Shown here in pieces: positions 6,275-10,307 of a stretch of 10,307 bases of DNA (its first letter is position 1; every line of letters starts with the position of its first letter). The stretch lies in assembly GCA_964346495.1 (NCBI GenBank), contig CAYFUW010000072.1, positions 1 to 10,307 of the forward strand, in the 5' to 3' direction. Below the pieces are notes generated by a model. It was not told the origin of the DNA. It did not search any database and saw only the letters and a program-made list of their open reading frames with translations. Source of the stretch: JBGZFC01 sp964346495. GTDB lineage: Bacteria; Bacteroidota; Bacteroidia; Bacteroidales; Dysgonomonadaceae. The position numbers were made by a program, and so were the translations under genes.

Positions 6275-6311
6275 CCGCCTATCGGCGGTACTCCCCTTTG
6301 TAAAATGGGAG
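6275..6311. repeat. Two adjacent small hairpins
   Basis: CCGCC-TATC-GGCGG (6275-6288) is followed by CTCCCCTTT-GTA-AAATGGGAG (6291-6311, nine-base arms with one mismatch). The second resembles the CTCCCCTTT palindromes common between genes in Bacteroidota. Neither has a T-tract in either direction that would make a clear terminator. Confidence 0.55.
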
Positions 6312-6365
6312 AGTTGAGGCAAACATCATATTTAATTCGTTATATAATAATCAGCTCATTTGATA

Positions 6366-6386
6366 AGACGCCATAATATGACGTCT
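6366..6386. repeat. AGACGCCATA palindrome
   Basis: AGACGCCATA and TATGACGTCT are 10-base arms around one A, with a single mismatch. It is a separate palindrome class from its neighbours, seen once in the window. Confidence 0.55.
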
Positions 6387-6400
6387 CTACAGGGTACCGC

Positions 6401-6463
6401 AACCCGCAACTCGCAACACGAAACACGTAACACAGAACACAGAGCACAGAACACGGAATACAG
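6401..6463. repeat. Nine-unit AACNCRN heptad array
   Basis: AACCCGC, AACTCGC, AACACGA, AACACGT, AACACAG, AACACAG, AGCACAG, AACACGG, AATACAG run in strict 7-bp register and end at the same hairpin junction (GCTTCCGCGCGAA) as the array at 10082-10116. Confidence 0.8.
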
Positions 6464-6468
6464 AGCTT

Positions 6469-6490
6469 CCGCGCGAATCCTTTCGCGTGG
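6469..6490. repeat. CCGCGCGAA hairpin, copy 1
   Basis: CCGCGCGAA-TCCT-TTCGCGTGG forms a nine-base-pair stem with one G-T pair. The surrounding sequence from GCTTCC to TATTATTCAGTAAAC is identical to that at 10118-10156. Confidence 0.75.
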
Positions 6491-6498
6491 TATTATTC

Positions 6499-6560
6499 AG
6501 TAAACTGGTTAATAGCAAACAAGTTGACAAGCTTTTAGTAAACTAGTTGATAGTAAACTG
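6499..6560. repeat. Degenerate 16-bp tandem repeat
   Basis: AGTAAACTGGTTAATA, GCAAACAAGTTGACAA, a six-base spacer, AGTAAACTAGTTGATA and a partial GTAAACTG follow one another. Each unit is two related octads. Similar pieces occur at 6001-6030 and 10151-10170. Confidence 0.6.
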
Positions 6561-6568
6561 TTCGGAAA

Positions 6569-6592
6569 GTCGGGATTGCAAATCCCTCCGAC
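6569..6592. repeat. GTCGGGATT hairpin, complete form
   Basis: GTC, then GGGATT-GCA-AATCCC, then TCC and GAC: a perfect six-base stem with a three-base loop inside outer arms. This is the best-preserved of four copies; those at 27-48, 6038-6066 and 10177-10205 have a degraded right arm. Confidence 0.7.
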
Positions 6593-6677
6593 ATTTTTAT
6601 TTGCGATTTTGGTTCCCGCTTTCGCGAGAATGAAGTTTGGATTTACGATTTATAAGTAGCTGCTACTTAAGCTTACG
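6593..6677. other. Gap with two weak palindromes
   Basis: TTCCCGC-TTTC-GCGAGAA (6613-6630, one mismatch) and TAAGTAGC-T-GCTACTTA (6653-6669, perfect) lie between the repeat block and the wzc terminator. No gene is visible. Confidence 0.45.
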
Positions 6678-6725
6678 AAAAAAAAATTGCTGCGACCGTT
6701 TTGATAAACTCAACGACCGCAGCAA
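6678..6725 (-). terminator. Rho-independent terminator of the wza-wzc operon
   Basis: On the minus strand TTGCTGCGGTCGTT (6725 to 6712) pairs with AACGGTCGCAGCAA (6700 to 6687) as a 14-bp stem with two G-U pairs and an 11-base loop. It is followed at once by nine T's (6686 to 6678). It lies 61 bp past the wzc stop codon and in the right orientation, so wzc is the last gene of its transcript. Confidence 0.9.
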
Positions 6726-6786
6726 CCGATAGTTCGTACCCCTAAACAATTCAGAAATTAAAAATATCCTCCAAGTTTAGAATTAT

Positions 6787-9177
6787 CTAAATAGAAAAAC
6801 GTTTTTTCTTCTTTTTACTTACATAGCCACCGTAGCCATAACCATAACCATAGCCATATCCGTAGCCATATCCGTGCTGGAAGTTTGTAACATCGTTTAC
6901 AATCAAAGAGACATTGGGCAGTTTTCCTCTTTTCGACAACTCGTTAGCCAAATTGATATTTGCACGATGCGAATAGTTTGCACGACACACATACATTGTT
7001 GTATCAGCTACGCGCGATGCAACAACGGTATCCGTAACCAAAGCAACCGGAGCGGAGTCAATAACAATGTAATCGAAACGTTGTTTCAATATTTCAATCG
7101 CTTCATCCAGATACTCTTTAGAGATAAGCTCAGCAGGGTTTGGCGGAACTTTTCCGGAAGCTATAACCGACAAGTTATCATTAATTAGAGACGGCTGTAT
7201 CAATTTATCTATATCTTTTTCATAACCTGCAAGATATTGCGACATACCTATATCTGAATTTAGATGTATATACTCCGATAATTTTGGCATACGCAAATCA
7301 AGCCCCATTAAAAGAACCTTTTTACCCAAAATAGCCAAACTAACTGCCGTATTTATGGAGACAAAAGTTTTGCCCTCTTTTGGTTGAGTAGATGTAACCA
7401 AAACTACTTTTTTATTATTATCTAAAGTAAATAGTAAGTTTGTACGCAAAACACGAAACGCCTCATCAGACTCCCTGTTTTCGCCATCGGTCACAACAAC
7501 AACATCATCTTCTGCCCTTGGAACCTCGCCCAAAATAGGCAGTTTTGTCATCCTCTCGATATCTCTCCTGGTAACAATTTTATAATGCAACAAATCTTTT
7601 AAATATATTATCAATACGGGAATCAACAATCCAAGCAAGAATGCAGCCATTAAAACCACACTAGCTTTTGGTGCAACCTTACGATTTATAGATGCCTCGT
7701 CAAGTGTTTTTGCACTATTTGCCGATGCGGATAGAGCCAATGCATTCTCTTCACGTTTTTCAAGAAGTTTTAGGAATAGAGCTGACTTAATCTGCTGTTC
7801 ACGTGCTATTTCGGCAAACTGACGTTCCTGAGTGGGTGCCATACCGGCCAGTCCTCTAAATCTGTTTACCTGTCTTTGAGCATCGTTACGAGCAATCTTT
7901 AAACTTTGCTTAACACTACCAATAGATGCAATCACTGCCTCCTGCAAAGCCTCTATCTGACCATCCAGTTTTTGCACAACCGGGTTAGACTCAGAATTGG
8001 TGCGCAATAGTCTGTCACGCTCAAGCACGTTTTTATTATATTCGTTTATTGTTGCCATCAGAGTAGGGTCTTCAACTCCCACGTTACTCGGCACCAATTT
8101 ATATTTGTTTGCCTGCTCATTTACATATTTATCTAGGTACTCTACCAGATTTAGTTGCGTACTAACATCTATCAAACGTTGCTCATACTGTCCCTCTTTT
8201 TGAAGCGATATCTGCATATCCGTTTGAATATCTGTCAATCCCTGCGACTTTTTATACTGCTCCACATTACGCTCTGCATCACCTAACTCCCTGTCGATAA
8301 GAATTATACGCTCTTCGATAAACTCTTTGGTGTTGAGAGCCTCCCTGTTTTTATCGGCAATTGCATCTTCGTTATAAACTGCAATAAGAGTGTTAAGAAA
8401 ATCTATACCTTTGGATATTTCTGATGTATTTAAATGCAGATTAAGAACCGATGTGGTTTTTGATGTAGGAGCTATAGAGAGATTTTTCCGATATTGGTTT
8501 ACAATTCCTGCAACCGGATGTATCTCTACATAAATAGGAGAATCATCATACTTCAGATTATCTACATCTCTATACGAAATAGTAACGTTTCCGTGCGATG
8601 TTTTATATAATGTTGGAAGAGTATAAAGCGTTACCTGATTTTGTTTCCCGTTATTGGTCTGTGCAACAGTAATAGACTTATCTTCATTGATTTCTACGGT
8701 AAGCATAATGGGCGATTTGAGTCTGTCCAAATCATCTTGTTCCATAGTAACCAATATAGGACTTTCAGAATATAAATCGGCAGTTTTCACTCTACCTTTT
8801 ATATTATATAAAGTATGAAGCCTTAATTTGTTTACGGTAGATTTAACAATTGACTTAGAGCGCATTACCTCTATTTCGTTATCAACATTACTAACTGTAC
8901 CGAAAACATCTATATTGCCCAGCATAGAGCTACCGCTTGTCATTTTATTCTCTTTCCTGTCTTTCAATATAACGGATGAACTAACCTGATAAACTCTCTC
9001 GGCATATCTCAAGTAAACAAATGCCATCAGTAATGCTATAACTACTGACAAAACAAACCACCTCCATTTAATTAGGTAAGGAAAAATCAGTTCCATCAAT
9101 GATTTTTCCTCATCCTCTTTGCCAATTATATCTTTTAGCAATTCAACGTCCGATAAGTTTTTCTCTAAATCTCTCAT
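6787..9177 (-). CDS. wzc: Wzc-like polysaccharide co-polymerase with C-terminal tyrosine autokinase
   Basis: A 796-residue inner-membrane protein that controls chain length and export of capsule or exopolysaccharide. Helix 1 is at residues 37-56. A periplasmic Wzz-type domain with a coiled coil (about 285-480) follows, with the GNVR-type motif APTQERQFAEIAREQQ at 447-462. Helix 2 is at 504-526. The cytoplasmic BY-kinase domain has Walker A STQPKEGKT (596-604), Walker A' VLLMGLDLR (621-629) and Walker B YIVIDSAP (703-710). In Walker A' the usual first Asp of DxDxR is Gly, a form I believe is common in this phylum. The tail has eight tyrosines at 770-785 in alternating Gly-Tyr, then a Lys-rich end: the autophosphorylation cluster. 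The gene starts three bases after the wza stop codon, so the two are one operon. A terminator follows 61 bp downstream. Confidence 0.96.
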   Translation of the reverse strand: MRDLEKNLSDVELLKDIIGKEDEEKSLMELIFPYLIKWRWFVLSVVIALLMAFVYLRYAERVYQVSSSVILKDRKENKMTSGSSMLGNIDVFGTVSNVDNEIEVMRSKSIVKSTVNKLRLHTLYNIKGRVKTADLYSESPILVTMEQDDLDRLKSPIMLTVEINEDKSITVAQTNNGKQNQVTLYTLPTLYKTSHGNVTISYRDVDNLKYDDSPIYVEIHPVAGIVNQYRKNLSIAPTSKTTSVLNLHLNTSEISKGIDFLNTLIAVYNEDAIADKNREALNTKEFIEERIILIDRELGDAERNVEQYKKSQGLTDIQTDMQISLQKEGQYEQRLIDVSTQLNLVEYLDKYVNEQANKYKLVPSNVGVEDPTLMATINEYNKNVLERDRLLRTNSESNPVVQKLDGQIEALQEAVIASIGSVKQSLKIARNDAQRQVNRFRGLAGMAPTQERQFAEIAREQQIKSALFLKLLEKREENALALSASANSAKTLDEASINRKVAPKASVVLMAAFLLGLLIPVLIIYLKDLLHYKIVTRRDIERMTKLPILGEVPRAEDDVVVVTDGENRESDEAFRVLRTNLLFTLDNNKKVVLVTSTQPKEGKTFVSINTAVSLAILGKKVLLMGLDLRMPKLSEYIHLNSDIGMSQYLAGYEKDIDKLIQPSLINDNLSVIASGKVPPNPAELISKEYLDEAIEILKQRFDYIVIDSAPVALVTDTVVASRVADTTMYVCRANYSHRANINLANELSKRGKLPNVSLIVNDVTNFQHGYGYGYGYGYGYGYGGYVSKKKKKRFSI
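6823..6870 (-). repeat. Hexanucleotide repeat coding the Gly-Tyr tail of Wzc
   Basis: The tyrosine cluster is encoded by tandem six-base units (GGCTAT, GGATAC, GGTTAT variants on the coding strand), with a near-perfect 12-bp duplication at 6857-6880 (CATATCCGTAGC-type on the plus strand). The unit is a multiple of three, so gain or loss of units would change the number of phosphorylatable tyrosines without a frameshift. Confidence 0.75.
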
Positions 9178-9180
9178 CTT

Positions 9181-9957
9181 TTATTTTTTTACTATATTGA
9201 AAACTAAACTTACAATAGAAATCAGAATAGATGCACTCGACACCATAAGCGTTGTCATTGTACCTATTTCCGAACCTTGCGATTTTGCTTTATTGGGTTG
9301 TACATACAAAACATCATTTTGCTGAAGATGGTAGTATGGCGAGTGCATCAGATTTTTATCGTTCAGATTAATCACTATATCCTCTTTTGTGCCATCGGCA
9401 TGTTCTCTGAAAATCCTCACGTTATCGCGCATACCGAAAATTGTCATATCTCCGGCAAGTGAGAGAGCTTGAAAAATATTTATCTTTTCATTTTCCACCT
9501 TGTAAGTACCCGGGCGTGCCACTTCGCCGATAACCGATATATTAAAATCGGACAGAGACACGACCACCAACGGTTTTTCCTTAAAATTGGCTCCGATTTT
9601 ATCGAGAATAAGCGCTTCCGCCTCACGACGGGTAAGTCCCTGAACCTTAATCAGACCAACAGTCGGGAAATTGATTTCGCCATTATTATCCACCAAATAC
9701 TTTTGTAAGGCTTGTACACCTCCTACACTACCTGCAACCGGATAGGTTAAGTTGAAAGGCTCACCCGCCTCTTTATCCAGCGCGTTTACCGTGATTGTCA
9801 ACAAATCGTTTGGCATAATACGGGTTTCGTATCTTTCGGTATAAACCTGCTCCAACATCTCGCTTTCATTTTGCATGTAAGCAATGTTTTTGTATGATGT
9901 GCATCCTGCCAGTAAAATGGATAACAGAAGTGCTGCTATTAATGTTTTTTTGTACAT
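9181..9957 (-). CDS. wza: Wza-like polysaccharide export outer-membrane lipoprotein
   Basis: A 258-residue lipoprotein that should form the outer-membrane channel for capsule or exopolysaccharide. The signal peptide ends in the lipobox LLAGC, with C19 as the lipidated residue. The polysaccharide export domain starts near residue 47 (IMPNDLLTITVNA) and runs through INFPTVGLIKVQGLTRREAEALI. An SLBB-like domain begins at about 139 (ISVIGEVARPGTYKV). A hydrophobic C-terminal helix (about 232-255) would be the membrane-spanning segment. At 258 residues it is shorter than E. coli Wza (about 379), as is usual for Bacteroidota. It is the first gene of a two-gene operon with wzc, whose start lies three bases past this stop codon. 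A TATATTTG box lies upstream. No Shine-Dalgarno sequence is seen. Confidence 0.95.
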   Translation of the reverse strand: MYKKTLIAALLLSILLAGCTSYKNIAYMQNESEMLEQVYTERYETRIMPNDLLTITVNALDKEAGEPFNLTYPVAGSVGGVQALQKYLVDNNGEINFPTVGLIKVQGLTRREAEALILDKIGANFKEKPLVVVSLSDFNISVIGEVARPGTYKVENEKINIFQALSLAGDMTIFGMRDNVRIFREHADGTKEDIVINLNDKNLMHSPYYHLQQNDVLYVQPNKAKSQGSEIGTMTTLMVSSASILISIVSLVFNIVKK

Positions 9958-10016
9958 AACGTATAGTTAATATCGATTGATTTATTATTTTTTAAACTTA
10001 AATAATTATTAAACTG

Positions 10017-10024
10017 CAAATATA
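10017..10024 (-). promoter_or_regulatory. Candidate -7 box of the wza-wzc promoter
   Basis: The minus strand reads TATATTTG, an exact TAnnTTTG match, 59 bp before the wza ATG. TTTG tetramers occur farther upstream (at 12 and about 28 bp), but neither has the usual spacing of about 19-20 bp for a -33 box. The leader would be about 50 nt and AT-rich. Confidence 0.55.
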
Positions 10025-10081
10025 GCTATAATGCGACAAATGAGAAAAACAACAAATGGAAAATGTGGAAATATTCGTCAA

Positions 10082-10116
10082 TGGTCAGAACTAAGAGCTC
10101 AGAGCACAGAACACAT
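10082..10116. repeat. Five-unit heptad array
   Basis: TGGTCAG, AACTAAG, AGCTCAG, AGCACAG and AACACAT keep a 7-bp period and end at the same TGCTTCC/AGCTTCC junction with the CCGCGCGAA hairpin as the array at 6401-6463. Confidence 0.65.
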
Positions 10117-10121
10117 TGCTT

Positions 10122-10143
10122 CCGCGCGAATCCTTTCGCGTGG
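10122..10143. repeat. CCGCGCGAA hairpin, copy 2
   Basis: Identical to 6469-6490 over the whole stem-loop, and the identity continues into GGTATTATTCAGTAAAC. Past that the two copies diverge: this one goes straight to GAACTGTTCGAAAAG, without the 16-bp repeats. Confidence 0.75.
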
Positions 10144-10173
10144 TATTATTCAGTAAACGAGTGAACTGTTCGA

Positions 10174-10285
10174 AAAGTCGGGATTACAAATCACTCTAAT
10201 CAGACGCAAGAACCAAGAGTCAAGACACAAGACCTTTTACCCCTAGCCCCTAAAGGGGAATTTGTGTGTAATATTTTAAAAACTC
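10174..10285. repeat. Long interspersed module, copy 2
   Basis: A near-identical copy of 6035-6148 in the same orientation, with the same internal order: GTCGGGATTACAAATC, CAAGANN heptads, CCCCTAAAGGGG, then GTGTGTAATATTTTAAAAAC. Here it follows the CCGCGCGAA hairpin; copy 1 does not, which shows that the modules are combined differently. It is not coding. Confidence 0.85.
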
Positions 10286-10307
10286 AGAACTCGTAACACG
10301 AAACACG
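10281..10307. repeat. AACNCRN heptad array, cut by the window edge
   Basis: AACTCAG, AACTCGT, AACACGA and AACACG run to the last base, so the array probably continues. As in copy 1, it begins exactly at the end of the long module. Confidence 0.75.

Noticed and set aside
6975..7188. Plus-strand open frames within wzc, wza, gmd and fucP
   Set aside because: They are antisense shadows of well-supported genes, without family similarity that I can see.

Overview
The window looks like chromosomal DNA from a low-GC member of the Bacteroidota, most likely order Bacteroidales. The evidence is a Wzc protein with polysaccharide co-polymerase and tyrosine kinase fused in one chain, a Wza-type lipoprotein ending in a membrane helix, a FucP permease paired with a DUF718-type mutarotase, TAnnTTTG-type promoter boxes, no clear Shine-Dalgarno sequences, and intergenic DNA full of short periodic repeats. 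The genus cannot be fixed from the sequence. All recognised genes lie on the minus strand, so transcription runs from right to left.

From right to left: a repeat-rich intergenic block (about 10025-10307); a promoter-like box; a two-gene operon wza-wzc (9957 to 6787) closed by a strong intrinsic terminator (6678-6725); a gene-free stretch of about 900 bp (5870-6786) packed with at least seven kinds of short repeat or hairpin; an acyltransferase-3 membrane gene broken by a one-base frameshift (5869 to 4812); a small GIY-YIG nuclease gene next to inverted repeats (4652 to 4365); a sugar mutarotase and a FucP-type permease (4326 to 2755); a 430-bp intergenic region with repeats and a striking duplicated inverted repeat; a Fic-domain AMPylase-type gene (2322 to 1198); and gmd, GDP-mannose 4,6-dehydratase (1142 to 63), followed by more repeats at the left edge.

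Functionally, much of the window concerns surface polysaccharide and L-fucose. Wza and Wzc export and control capsule or exopolysaccharide. Gmd makes the precursor of GDP-L-fucose. The mutarotase and permease would bring in fucose or a related 6-deoxyhexose. The acyltransferase could once have decorated a surface glycan. Linking these into one fucosylated-glycan pathway is inference, because no GDP-fucose synthase, glycosyltransferase, flippase or polymerase lies inside the window.

The least ordinary content is between the genes. Almost every long gap is filled with degenerate 7-bp tandem arrays (AACNCGN-like and relatives), 8- or 16-bp arrays and small palindromes, arranged as recombined modules. 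One 112-114-bp module occurs twice, about 4.1 kb apart. Three further points deserve a look: the 41-bp duplicated inverted repeat upstream of fic, the hexanucleotide-encoded Gly-Tyr tail of Wzc, and the hairpins beside the GIY-YIG gene.
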